Below, piece after piece: positions 36,230 through 48,124 of a stretch of 64,000 nucleotides of DNA. Source of the stretch: Diplosphaera chodatii (lineage: Eukaryota; Chlorophyta; Trebouxiophyceae; Prasiolales; Stichococcaceae). Within the stretch, counting starts at the first letter, position 1; each line of letters opens with the position of its first letter. The notes below the pieces were generated by a model. The model worked only from the letters and a program-made list of their open reading frames with translations, was not told where the DNA came from and made no database searches. The translations under genes were made by a program, and so were the position numbers. The DNA is taken from contig JAALGY010000011.1 in the NCBI GenBank assembly GCA_032358165.1, forward strand, positions 1,240,001 through 1,304,000. The letters run 5' to 3'.

Positions 36230-39200
36230 ATGGTGGGCTGGCTGAGCAGCCCCAGCGATCCCGGGTATGAGGCTGTGCGCTCCAACGAGGATGGCCTGGT
36301 CGAGGCTGAACTGGGCGGCGTCGCCGCAGCAGGCCAGACCGCCGCCGCACCAGCCGCACTGGGGCCCCCGAAGGACAACAGCACTGAGGTGCCCTGTTGA
36401 GCATTCGAGCCACACATCCCTACAAACTCACTCAAGCAGCAATTGTAGCGTAGTGGTGCGGTACAGACACCCCACTCTGCAGCACGCATCTGGTCGTTGT
36501 GCGCGTGCCAGTGAACTGGCCCTGCGACCACGCCCCCAGACTACTTCCTTGCTGGTCACCTGTGCTGTTCCACAGGACGCCTGTCTGTCCGTGCAGGCCG
36601 TCCAGCTGGAGGTGCTGGGCATGCACTGCTCGGCGTGCTCCACCGCAGTGGAGGCGTCGCTGGGGGAGCTGCCGGGCGTGCTGCACTCCTCCATCTCCCT
36701 CATCCTCCGCAAGGCCATCGTCCGCATCGACCCCAGCCTCGTCAGCCACGTGAGTCTCAGTTGACGTGCGCAATGCGGTATGCCGGGCCATTCTGTACAC
36801 AGGTAGACAAGCGATGCTTTTGCTGGTGCCGCATGCAAGCGCTGCTCTCCTGACACAGCAACCCTCTTGCGCCGCCTACATCGCAGGGTGTCTCAAATGC
36901 TCGCTCTATGGCCCACAGGCACAGCTGGTGGATGCTATTGAGGACACCGGCTTCGAGGCGAAGGTGATTGGTCTCGCAGATAGCCGCGAGCTGGTGCTGT
37001 CGCTGGAGGGGTGGATCGGCAAAGCATCGGAGGCCGACGGCGCTGCGCAAGCGCTCATGCAGCAGCATGGCGTGCTGCACGCTGACGTCGACGTCGAGAC
37101 TGGCATTGCCAGGGTGCGTGGGATGATGGTGTGCTGTGCTGACCGTCCATAGGGAATGGCTTCTTAATCTTCTGATTCTGTTAAGTCCAGGGCATTGCTG
37201 GTGGCTGCAGGGTTTGACAGAAGTTGTGCATGTAAGCAGGTCCAGTACGACCCCAACACCACAGGGCCTCGGGACATGCTCCACACCCTCTCTGAAGCTG
37301 GCTTCACAGGACACCTCGAGACTGCAAGGTATATGTTCGGCAGCATCGCAGCGCCATGCATGCTGGTCATGGTCGCAAGTTTGTATTGTATTGTATTGTA
37401 TGCCTACGCACTTTCCATGTGGAAGTCATGCCCGGCACCCATGCTTGCTGGTCGTGTTTGAAAGAGAGTTTCACACATGTGATGGGACGGCTGTCATGTT
37501 ATCATCATACCACAGGAGTGCTCCTCGTCTCGCGGGTGCGATGTGTGACCCGACTGCTGCAGGTGGCAGGGCACGCAGCAGGTGGAGGCGGAGCTGGCGC
37601 AGTGGCGCCGCCTGTTCCTGATCGCCACGACGCTCACAGTGCCCGTGTTCCTGCTCACGGTGGTGTTCCCCATGCTGCCGGCGACCCGCGCAGCGCTGCA
37701 GCACAATGTGTTCGGGTTCTCGCTGACCCCGCTGCTCAAATGGGCGTTCACAACGCCCGTCCAGGTCCGTTGGCCACCCACAGCCTGCATGCTGTGTTTG
37801 TCGGCTGCAAGTGCGCCGGTTGACCTGCTCGTCCTCTCCCTGCTGCGCCATGACGGACGTGCAACCGCCTGCGCAGTTCTACGTGGCTTGGCGGTTCCAT
37901 GTGGGTGCGTACAAGTCATTGCGGCGGGGACAGGCCAACATGGACGTTTTGGTGTCGCTTGGCACCAACGCCTCCTACATCTTTTCGGTCATCACGCTTA
38001 TCTGTGACCGGCAGCACCAGGTGGGACGAAAGTGGTATATCTGCCATGTTGACGGCTGCATTGAGACTGCAACCCAGGCGTGTCTTGCAAGCATGTCTCG
38101 TGCGCAGGCAAGGGTGTTGTTTGAACGATGCAGGTGACGATGGCAGGCACGCCATTTGAGTCTGCGGAGTTCTTTGAGACGTGCGCCATGCTCATCACCT
38201 TCATCTGCCTGGGGAAGTACCTGGAGTGCGCCGCAAAGGGCAAGACCAGCGCAGCCATCGCAGCCCTCATGGGGCTGGCGCCGCCGACGGCGCTGCTGCT
38301 GACCCTCGACGCTGATGGCAAGGTGAGCAATCATGCAGCTCAACAACGAGGTCCAGCTCAACAACGAGGTCCCAATCCAATTGCTGCTGCACCATGCCGT
38401 GCAACCAACAATTTAACGATCGCATTGGCTGCATTTGATCCTTGCATCCCCTTTGCAGGTGACAGCAGAAGAGGAGCTGCCGACCGGCCTGGTGCAGCGG
38501 GGAGACATCCTCAAGGTGCAGATGCTGCTCTGTGCTCGCCGTGCCTGGCTGCGGCGGCACCAATGCGCACACAGGACCCGTTGATGCTGCAAAAAGTCCA
38601 CCAGCTCACAGGATCGACATGGGTCATCACTGCATCGGGTTCAGGTGATGCCGGGAGCCCGTATCGCGGTGGACGGCAGTGTCGTGGCTGGTCACTCGTA
38701 TGTGGACGAGTCCATGCTGACGGGCGAGACGGCAGCGGTGCCCAAGGCGCCCGGCGACTCGGTGATGGGCGGCACGCTCAACACCGGCGGCACGCTGCAC
38801 ATGCGTTGCGAGCGGGTGCGTTTTTAAGCACTGAGGCTTCTACTTAGAGCATTTGAACGTCCCAGCACATGCATCTGGAACCTTGCGTCCTATGTGCTGT
38901 TGGGCGTGTGAGGGGCACTCCTGGCTTAATCGGTTTTGCCAGCGGATGTTGCCAGAGTGCGACGGCCCGAATGTGGTCCGCAGGTGGGGTCTGACACGGC
39001 GCTGTCGCACATTGTGCGGCTGGTGGAGGCTGCGCAGCTCGCAAAGGCGCCCATCCAGAGCTTTGCTGACCGCGTGTCGGCTGTGTTCGTGCCCATCGTC
39101 GTCGGCACCGCGCTGCTCGTGTGGTCCAGCTGGTGAGCTCCCTGCCGACAGCACTGTCCTGCCCCAATTGTGGTCGTGACAACGGCCACTTGTGAATGTG

Positions 39201-41876
39201 GTTGATGGTATCCAATCGCCTGCATCTGTGGACATGCTGATCGAGATATGCTGCTGCAAAGTCACATGCTCCTGTCGTCTGCAGCAGTGTTGGCATTGCG
39301 ATTGTTGCAGGTACTTTGCGGGGCTGGCGCACCTGTTCCCGGGCACCTGGCTGCCGGAGGGCCACACGCACTTCATGTTCGCGCTGCTGTTCGGCATCAG
39401 CACCGTCGTGGTCGCCTGCCCCTGCGCGCTGGGCCTCGCCACGCCCACCGCCGTCATGGTGCGCCTGCCCTCCTTGCGCATTGTCCTGCTGCAGGCCACT
39501 GTCTCGTTGGTGGCCGTCGCCCGCGCCGTTGCAGGCCTGTGCTGGGATCCGTGTACAAGCTGCAACGCAGGACTTGCTAGGCCGTGCTTCCTGCCTTTGC
39601 CAGTGAACAGCCACACTGACATGGTTGCAGGTGGGCACGGGCGTCGCAGCGCAGCTGGGGGTGCTGGTGAAGGGGGGCGACGTGCTGGAGCGCGCCAGCC
39701 AGGTCACGGCGGTGGTGTTCGACAAGACCGGCACGCTCACCTGCGGCCGCATGGCCGTCACCTCCGTCCACACCTTTGACGAGCGGGTGCGCCGCCTGCT
39801 GCGGCTGGGCCGGCCTGCCTGAAGTAGCATGCTTGACAGCGCACCACGTGGCATGTCCTGCCGCTGCTGCTGGCACTGCTGTGTTACAGCTGTCAAACAC
39901 GGATTGTATCGCACTCCCGACCTGCATGCCAGCGGGTCGTGCACAATCTGCAGGTACAGCAGGAGGATGCACTGGCGCTGGCAGCAGCGATCGAGGTCGG
40001 CAACGACCACCCCATCGCGTCCGCCATCGTGGACCGCGCGCAGGCGCTGCTGGCGCCGGAGACGCTGTTTGGGGGCGGCGCCGGCGGGAAGGGGCAGACG
40101 CCCAAGGCGGGCGGCAGTGTGCCCGGCAGCCCGGCGGCAGCTGGCATGCACGCCCGCCAGCTGGACTGGGTGTGGCCGGCGCTTGAAGCCGATGTTGTGC
40201 ACGGTGCGTCTCCTGTCGTGGGTGTGCGTCACGCCAGGGAGATGGCAAGTGTCTGGCAGCTTGCAGCCTGACGTGGGACCATTTGAAGACGGGCGTGTGG
40301 GCGCTACTTTTGCTGATGGCCGTGGCTGCGGTCACCGGCTGAGACGTCAGCCCTGGTCTGCAGCTGTTGTGGGCTGATCGCCCAAACAAAGCAGTCCTGC
40401 TTTCGATCCCAATGACAGCGACGGGTCTACTGCTGCAGGCATGGGCGTGAGCGCACAGGTGCAGCTGCCCGCGAGCGATGCACAGGCGCAGCGCCTGGCA
40501 AGCGCCATGCAGCGGTCGCAGCCGGGCACCCCAGCGCAGTCACAGGTGCCCAGCCTGCAGGTGGCCGTCGGCAATGCAGCCATGATGCGGGGCGCCCAGG
40601 TGGAGGTGCCGCCCTCCGCAGAGGCAGTGCTCAGGGAGCTCGAGGCGAGCAACTGTGACTTCAGAACGTGTCCTTGGTTGTTTCTAAAGTGTCGAACCAC
40701 AGCTTGCCAGCACCGCCACTTGCAGCAGCAGCAGCATGGCTTGGCTGCCAGGTTGTCCTGAGTCCCAAGTGACTCAGGACAAGCTGGCACGGTGCACCAT
40801 GCCACGTTCCGCCGCCTGCTGCTGCCGCCGTTGTTAATCCCCGTTTGTGTGGGACCTGCAGTCCGACGGCCACACCTGCGTCATGGTGGCTGTGGAGGGC
40901 CGCCTCGCAGCAGCGGTGTCGCTGTTCGACCCCGTCAAGCCGGAGGCGCGCGGCGTGGTGACCGCGCTGCACACCGCCGGCCTGCAGTGCCACCTGCTCA
41001 CGGGGGACAACAGGTGCGTCCTGTGTTGATGTGCTGCTGGCAGTCGATGCCTTGCCTCGTACGCACGGTCTGGCCGCTGGATTCGATTGTCATGTGCTCC
41101 TTTGTCTGTGCAGGCGCACCGCATCGGCCATCGCGCAGCGGCTGGCCATCCAGCACGTCGCAGCCGAATGTTTGCCACAGGACAAGGCTGCAAAGATCCA
41201 GGTGCATGCCTTCGCCCAGGCTAATGCTGTGAAATCTGTGCCGCCCCATTGTCGACATATGCTGTTGCCCCAGGCCGATCAGTGTTGCTTGACAGTGCCC
41301 CTGCCGGCTGTGCTCAGCATGCTCTGCGATGTGTGCTGCAGGAGCTGCAACAGAAGGGGCACGTGGTCGCGATGGTGGGTGACGGCGTCAACGACTCGCC
41401 GTGCCTCGCACAGGCAGATGTCGGCATCGCTGTCGGCTCCGGCTCAGACATCGCCATCGAGGTGAACAGCCCACTACCTGGCTGCTGCCAAATGCACTCG
41501 TTGTGCATTGGCTGCTGCGTGGAGCTCGCACATCTATCTTTACCTCTGTGTCACTGACATTGAGCTGTGTGCTCGCCTGTAGGCTGCGGATTTCGTGCTG
41601 ATGCGCAGCGATTTGGAAGATGTGCTGATCTCAGTGGATCTGGCACGGAAGGTGCTGTCGCGCATCCGCCTGAATTATTGCTGGGCGCTGGGCTACAACG
41701 TGGCGATGCTGCCGCTCGCGGCGGGCTGCTTCTTCCCCCTAATGCATGTGCAACTGCCGCCATGGCTTGCTGGCGCCGCCATGGCTTTCAGCTCTGTCAG
41801 CGTCGTGTGCAGCAGCCTGCTGCTGCGGCGGTACCAGCGGCCACCTGCTGTGCTGCGGGACGTTGTGCTGGGTTGA
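36230..41876 (+). CDS. Copper-transporting P1B-type ATPase, RAN1/HMA type
   Basis: This pump uses ATP to move Cu(I) across a membrane; plant relatives (RAN1/HMA7, HMA5) load copper in the secretory path or export it. The start [20 protein letters not shown] at 36230 lies before one HMA domain with [20 protein letters not shown] (CxxC). A second HMA-like fold follows ([20 protein letters not shown]) without CxxC. Membrane and catalytic blocks then follow in order: [60 protein letters not shown], the actuator loop [20 protein letters not shown], the TM6 site [18 protein letters not shown], the phosphorylation site [16 protein letters not shown] (39.71-39.77 kb), the nucleotide-domain [41 protein letters not shown], and the last helices ending RDVVLG at 41876. 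CPC and the HP motif mark it as Cu(I)-type. Confidence 0.96.
38337..38372 (+). repeat. Perfect 18-bp tandem duplication in ATPase intron
   Basis: The unit agctcaacaacgaggtcc occurs twice head to tail, 38337-38354 and 38355-38372, without mismatch, just after a splice donor. It looks like a recent slippage duplication. Confidence 0.95.
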
Positions 41877-41971
41877 GGCGCATGTCGGGTGCTTGACAGA
41901 AGGTAGTGTTGACAGCTACTTGAGACTGATACCGACCGGGGTCTGCGGTCATCTGGTTTCGTAGGTCTGAA

Positions 41972-41976
41972 TGTAA
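41972..41976 (+). other. Candidate TGTAA poly(A) signal, Cu-ATPase
   Basis: TGTAA lies about 95 nt after the ATPase stop codon and just before the facing end of the SBDS gene. Function is inferred from its position. Confidence 0.5.
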
Positions 41977-42000
41977 AGACTGCGGCGGTTGCAGCAACAT

Positions 42001-44633
42001 TCATTGGATTTTGTCGGGGGGAGAGGTGCGTATGGTGGCTGCGTGTTCGTTCAACTGGTTGCATGGTAGAGCCCTTACAACTTTTTGGCAAGACGACGGT
42101 CGCACAATGGCAGTCGCACAAGGCAGTTCCACATCAAGTCTGTCACTTTGCAGCCTTGCTAGCTGCAAGAGCTGCACGTCTGGCAAGTGCATAGCTGGGC
42201 ACTCGTTCCCCTGCATGCAAGCAACACTGTCAACATTGGCGTCACCTAGACACACTTGACCAGAAACACAGCCATTCCAATCCTCTTCAGGCACCACGCT
42301 CAGCATGCAGACGCACCTGCTGGTGATACAAAAGACGCATCTACTGTTGAGCCCCGGGGCCGCAGCTCCACCGTCCAGCCCGGCTGCAGTGTATCAATCT
42401 CTGCAAAACGCTCGCGGCGCGAAGCATGCTCATCAGGCATGTCAGCGATGCTCCCAGCATACACCAGGTCGCCTGGAAGGGACAATGGCAGCGCTTTCGA
42501 GTCCAGTTACAGACAGATGGCAGCGTGCCAAAGCAGGTTCGAACATGTGTCTGGATAAAGCCAGCACGCTTAGCCACTGGCGCATGTAACTCATGTGCGT
42601 CTAGTGCATGGACACTTGCCTGCGGCAGGTGCACCAGACGGCGCTACGCCATTGCTTCTGGGTGCGCTGGGCACTGCAGACGCCACAGGGGCAAAGCCGC
42701 TGCTGCCACCATGGGGCGTTGCACGGACTGCTTCCTGCTGCCACTGCGGCTGGTTCTGTTGCTCCTCTGACCTGCAATTGCCAGCACAGAATCAACCTTT
42801 CAGACAGCAGATGCCAGCTGAAGCTCCAGCATCAGCTTCACAGTTAGAGACAGGTACACAACTGCACAGCATGAACCATCCTGGTTCAGGCAATCCAGAC
42901 GCATGGCACACTGACTCTGCTGGAGGCTCTGCAGGTGTGGCGTCTGACAGGTGCAGGCGCTGCGCCAACGCAGCTGCATCCGGCTCTGCTGGCCGGGCGT
43001 CGCTCTCCTCGGACGCTGCCAACGACAGCACCTGCAATGGGTTGCCATGATTACCGCCAGTGGTGTCCAGCCCGTCTCTTCTTCATGGTGGCTGCCGTGC
43101 CCAGAGCTGGGTCCATGGACACCATCAAAGCCACCCATCAAACTGCTGGTTGGCAAAACCAACATCGCAGACCAGTGGCCACGCACCTCCAGGCGGCCGG
43201 CGCCCCCTGCTGCGCCCTGCACGAAGCTGTGCAGGCTGCGGAAGCAGCCCGGCTCCGCCAGACACACGACCGTCACCTGCGGCGCCCAAGCGATCGTGCG
43301 ATGAGATGACGATGGTGTCTGTGACCGGCTGGTGATGCCGTGGCAGATGAGGTCTCCTCAGATACACGAGCGTTGTTCCAAACTCGTGGCAAGGGCGGAA
43401 GCCTGCCTGCGAGGGGGCTGCCTCCTGGGACTCTATGATGGCGTGCTGCTGGCGCAGCAGCAGCTCCAGGTCCTGCTCGGCCGCCGGCGCCACCTGCAGC
43501 CGCAGCCGCATGTCCGCGCGCCGCAGCGGGATGACCGCCTGCAGCACCGGCAGCGCCTGCGCAAGGGCACACACGTGTTGACGGACGAAGTGCTGCGTGA
43601 GCCGCCACGGGTCGCATTGCACCCGGGACCTGACGTGTCGATCCATGAATGCTGTCCACACTACTTGCACCTGGTCTCTGATGCGGCCGTTGTCTGCCGA
43701 GCTCATGCTGGACATGCAGGCCATACAGCAACAAGCGCGTCGTGGGTTGACCTCCAGGGCCTGCTGCTTGGCGGTGCGCTTGGGGTCCACCGCGAAGTGG
43801 GCGTCCCGCAGCGCGCGCTCCAGCATGGTGTTGGTGTACGGCCGGTTGGTGTCCGGGTTGACGCACTTCTGCACCAGCACGCTGGCCACGTCCTTGAACA
43901 GCGCGTCGTAGTGCACCTTGCGCTCCTTGTCCGACACCTGCGGGGCCGCGACGCACCCATCAGCGCCGCTGCTGCTGCACCCTCGGCAGCGGCGGTCGCC
44001 ACCTCAAGAGCCGGCAGGTCAGTGCACTGCCCGCTCAGCTCGAAAGTCCCAGTGACCATTGTGTACTGCCACCTTGACCCGCTGCCAAGCTGATTGTCGT
44101 ACATACGACCAATGGATTGTATCGAAATGTTACCTGGAGGTCGCCGTCCTGCAGGATGCAGCGGCAAATGGCGTCCTCGTCTGTGCTGCCAAACACGGCC
44201 TGCATGTCCTCGTGCTTCGCCAGCACGCCCTTCGACACGTTCGCGAAGATGGTGGTCGTCTGCACCACCTCGTTCAGGTCCTTCTCCCTGCAGAATCCCC
44301 AGCAAGCTCGACTGCTGATGTATGCATGCATGCGGTTGCACACCAGCGGGCGGCGTTGCCGGCGTGCATACTCAGAACAACGCTCCACTCACACGCCGGT
44401 CCGCCAGTTCACGACGGTGTTCTTGTAGCACGCCACCTCGAATCGTTTGCCCATCTTCTTGTATCTCACCACTGCCACATTGGTCAGCCGCTTCTGGCCT
44501 GCATGCACGGCGCACAGGTACAAGGTATGGCATGTTACACGCAGCTCTCAACCACTTCGATCTCCCAATGCAAACAACACGCTGCAATGTGGCCTCTTCG
44601 CTTACCGATGGGCTGATTAACAACTCGTGACAT
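42001..44633 (-). CDS. SBDS: SBDS, 60S ribosomal subunit maturation factor
   Basis: SBDS works with the GTPase EFL1 to release eIF6 from nascent 60S subunits. Exon 1 (44633-44606) is [10 protein letters not shown], spliced in phase to [20 protein letters not shown] near 44.5 kb. Then come [114 protein letters not shown] and [20 protein letters not shown]: all three SBDS domains. Beyond, the plant-like linker ([20 protein letters not shown]) is present, but the C-terminal zinc finger of land-plant SBDS is not seen. One reading stops at 42591. A better-looking one uses a GC donor (CCGCAG|gcaagt) to reach an exon with [20 protein letters not shown] and ends at 42001. The C-terminal end is therefore uncertain. 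Confidence 0.9.
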
Positions 44634-45016
44634 GATGTCACTCAAAGTGACGACCTACTGGTGTTTGGACTGTTGTTATGGAGCCACTAGTTGCCGTGGC
44701 GACAGCATGTAGCGGAAATACATCTGACTGAACACACCAATATGATCTTTTCTGTGATTAGCAACGATGCCTGCCCCTTGAGTTGGTAAAGTCTGACTGC
44801 GTTCCACATTGCCAGAAGCCAAATCTTCAACGGGGTCACTACGCAAATTCTTCCCCTGTCTCACAGCAAGATACTGGTCTACCACCGTACCACGGCCAGG
44901 ATCTGACCAGTCTGCGTCCCCGGTACCAGTCTCAGACTCAGCAGCAGCGCTCTCCCGGTGACTGCGACCGTAGGACGGGCCACCCAGGCATCCTACAACA
45001 GTGCCTGCGGCGGAAC
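44634..45016. promoter_or_regulatory. Divergent intergenic region, SBDS / P5C reductase
   Basis: About 380 bp between opposite start codons; AT-richer than the flanking exons. No specific element recognised. Confidence 0.4.
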
Positions 45017-47362
45017 ATGGCTTCGCAGCAACTGCTTAGGCGGCTGGCCGCCCAGCGCCTGGGACTGATCAGCAGGGCCGCCCTCTCAAACGGCAGCAAG
45101 GGCTGCGGTGAGGCGCTCAGAACCTCGGCAGCCGACGCTGGGCCGCTGAAGCGCCTGGCGGCTACAGCGGCAAACGCCACCAGCGTAGCGCACCTGGGCA
45201 GCCGGCTGACTGCCGGTGCGCGCAGTGTCAATGCCAATTGTCCCTCCCGTCCTCGTGCCTGGCTGGGCTCTGCGTTGTTACGTCGTCAGAGCGGCCTCAA
45301 CGGCGTTGGAGGGCGCACGCCATCACATGATATTTTCACCGTTCAAACCTCTCCGCTTGCAGGCAAGGGCGCGGCAGCCCGACGGCTATCCTCAGCCGCA
45401 CTGCCGCAGGTGAATACTTGTGCTGTATCCAGATCGGCGTTGTGGGGTCTGGTCAGACCAGTGTTTGTCCTGCACGTGCCAGCCGCCGTAACTGTCTGAC
45501 TTTCGACACACGCACCTGTCGCAGCCTGCGGACAGCGGGTCAGAGGGCGAGGATTCGGTTGTCACGCTGGACGACCGCATCGGCTTTGTGGGTGCCGGCG
45601 CAAGTGAGTGCGAATGCCTCTTACTCTGAGGTCTTCTTCCACCGAAGTGTGTCGCTGCAGCCATGTGGTCGCTGCATGCATTTTGTAATCTCCAGGACGC
45701 ATTGCCGCCTGATGCATTCTCGTCCAGCGTGCCTAGGTTCGAGCATCTTGCACACGGTCTATTGTTGACAAGCGCATGCTGTTGGCATGCAGTGGGCGAG
45801 GCGCTGATCCGTGGCTTCTGTGAGGCTGGCATCTCCTCAGCAGATCGGCTGTCTGCCAGCGTGCGCAGCTCAGAACGGCAGCAGAAGATGACCAGCCTGG
45901 GCGTCCGCGTGTTTCAGGATGCTACGAAGGGCGGCGCCCAACAGCTTGCTGCTGACAGGTCAGACAGTGGTGCCCGTATCATGGCGCTCACATCTGCCGC
46001 TGACATGCTGTACAGGATCAAGCGTTATCGCACATCTGATCATCTGATGGCTGCTTCTCATTGTGGTTGCTTCTGTCACATGACCAAGCGATTGAAGCTT
46101 GAGCATGCCATGCACTGCAGTGACATCATCGTGCTGGGCGTGAAGCCGGTGTACATGAAGGGCGTGATGGCGGCGCTGGCGCCACACCTAGAGCCCCGCC
46201 ACCTGGTCGTCTCCATAGCCGCCGGCCTGAAGCTGGACAGCCTGCAGGCGGCGCTGCCAGAGGGCACCCGCGTCGTGCGCGTCATGCCCAACACGCCCTG
46301 CCTCATCGGCGCTGCAGCGTCCACATACGTGATGGGCACCCATGCCACCGAGGAGGACAAGGAGAAGGTCGACGCCCTCATGAGCTCAGTCGGTGAGTTG
46401 CCTCACCATCAGCCGCAAGTCCGCAGCGATGATGTGGATCCTCTTGTCAGCGGAACCCATGCGCGCGCCTGTCCTGTGGTGAGCTGGCCAAACCCTCAGC
46501 GTGTGCGCATACATCTGCAGGTATGGCGGTGTGCATCGAGGAGTGGCAGATGGACAGTGCCACAGCACTTGCAGGCTCTGGGCCCGCATATGTGTACCAG
46601 GTGCGCTGTGCTGCTCTGCTGTGGGCGCCATGCACCGCCAGCACGGCGTAAGCAGCAACAGCCAGGCCTGCCTGCAGTGATGCTCAGCAGCCTGGTGATC
46701 CCGCCACCATGCCTGCAGATGCTGGAGGCGATGGCGGATGGCGCAGTCAATGCCGGCTTGCCACGCGACAAGGCGCAGGCCCTCGCAGCCCAGACCCTCA
46801 TCGGCGCTGCTCGCATGGTGAGTCCTGTTGAAATCCGCATCTGTAGACCCTGACTTGGAGCCTCCTGTTTGTGCGTGCGGCAGAGGACTGTGCTGCACGT
46901 GACAGCATATCGAGATGTGCCGCTACTTGATACCGCAGCTGCTTGCTGGCCCCAGGTATTTGAGGCGTCAGGCGATGGCGAGATGATGCATCCAGGTAAT
47001 GATTTTACACGTTTTTCGAGTTTTTACTCCAAAATTCATCAGATTCATACATATTGGATTTTTGCTGGCCGTTTAAATGGCGCGCCGAAATTGCAAGTTC
47101 TTTGTATTTTCTTGTTTAGTTACAGAAAAAAGGTTTTCCTTTGTTAACTAAAACTTCGTGTTATCTTAGTTGTGTTTGCCTTTAAGAACGCTATTTAGGT
47201 TTGCAGCAACTTTGTTCAGGGGTGCTAAAGGATCGCGTCACATCCCCGGCGGGCACCACCATCGCGGGCATCGCAGAGCTGGAGAACAGCGGCGTCCGTG
47301 GCGCATACATCCGCGCCATTAAGGCCGCTGCCAACAGATCCCGTGAGCTGAGCGAGTCCTGA
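45017..47362 (+). CDS. P5CR: Pyrroline-5-carboxylate reductase
   Basis: P5CR reduces pyrroline-5-carboxylate to proline with NAD(P)H, the last step of proline synthesis. ATG 45017 opens an Arg/Ala/Ser-rich presequence ([20 protein letters not shown]...), so an organellar form, probably plastid, is likely. The Rossmann start [20 protein letters not shown] is split by an intron near 45.6-45.79 kb. Then follow [80 protein letters not shown], the catalytic-domain signature [56 protein letters not shown] and [17 protein letters not shown], stop at 47362. The last intron (46996-47219) is strikingly AT-rich. All family motifs are intact. Confidence 0.96.
46996..47219 (+). other. AT-rich intron of P5CR containing a GGCGCGCC palindrome
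   Basis: The flanking exons splice in phase as HPG|VLKDRV, so this is an intron of 224 bp. Unlike every neighbouring intron it is dominated by A/T runs. A lone GC island at 47079-47086 (GGCGCGCC) sits next to TTTAAAT and GAAAT. Confidence 0.85.
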
Positions 47363-48124
47363 GCTGCAGGCTGTTGGCAGCCCAGACCAGCCACAGCAGC
47401 AGCAGCAATACCGCAGCTCCAGCACAGGTAGCGGCTGGGCCCGTGGGGCCCCTTCCGGCCGATAATTTTGTAGCAGTCCCTCGGCGTTGATGATGCACCC
47501 ATTCTTGCCGCGCGGCAGGGCCAACGCCCCTGGCGCGTGTGCTCTGCACACATTCTTGGTGGGGTCCGCCCTTCTGGCGCTCTGCTGCATGATGTTGACG
47601 TTGTTAAGTATGGTCGTAGCCAGTGTGTGTACTCGGTACAGTGTTGTTTTTTGGTCACATCCGCATGCTTTTGTCGATGCTTGTTGCGTGCGGCAGCAAA
47701 TGCTGACGCCTGCTCAATTTTGGCATGTCTGCACACGTTTACATACTGGTTGTCGTAGTTCTTCGCAGTACGATCATGTGGATGGTAGGACAGTTTGTGT
47801 CGTTTGCTTAGCGGACGTATCTGAACAGATAGCGTCAGAGTGTTAAGCAACGATCTGACAACCATGGCCGATCAACACCACCTTTTCACGACAATCGACC
47901 CGCCTTGTATGTTCCAGCTGAATTACTGCCATTCAAGGTGTGCATGCCACGCATGCAGCAGAGGCCTTTGCGCTCGCGGCCTAACACACTGCAAGTTGCA
48001 CTGGTCGCCACATCATGGCGTACTGACGGTGTTTCTTCAAGACCTCGGCCTCACACAGGGCGTCATAACAACACTGGCGAGTTGAGTACGGCACGTGCAG
48101 TGGGTCTGACCCCAACTGGGGTTG
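47363..48124. other. Intergenic region between P5CR and the unknown gene
   Basis: About 760 bp. The first 250 bp are GC-rich and the rest AT-richer. An open minus-strand frame crosses 47191-47865, but it overlaps the P5CR exons and intron, resembles no family and has poor composition, so I do not call it. Upstream untranslated exons of the 48125 gene may lie here. Confidence 0.4.

Noticed and set aside
38844..40232. Open minus-strand frame of 462 codons
   Set aside because: It lies antisense to ATPase exons with CPC and DKTGTLT motifs; its sequence is low-complexity and matches no family, so it is a GC-driven shadow.
47191..47865. Open minus-strand frame of 224 codons after P5CR
   Set aside because: It overlaps the P5CR last exon and part of its intron, has mixed composition and no protein-like pattern.
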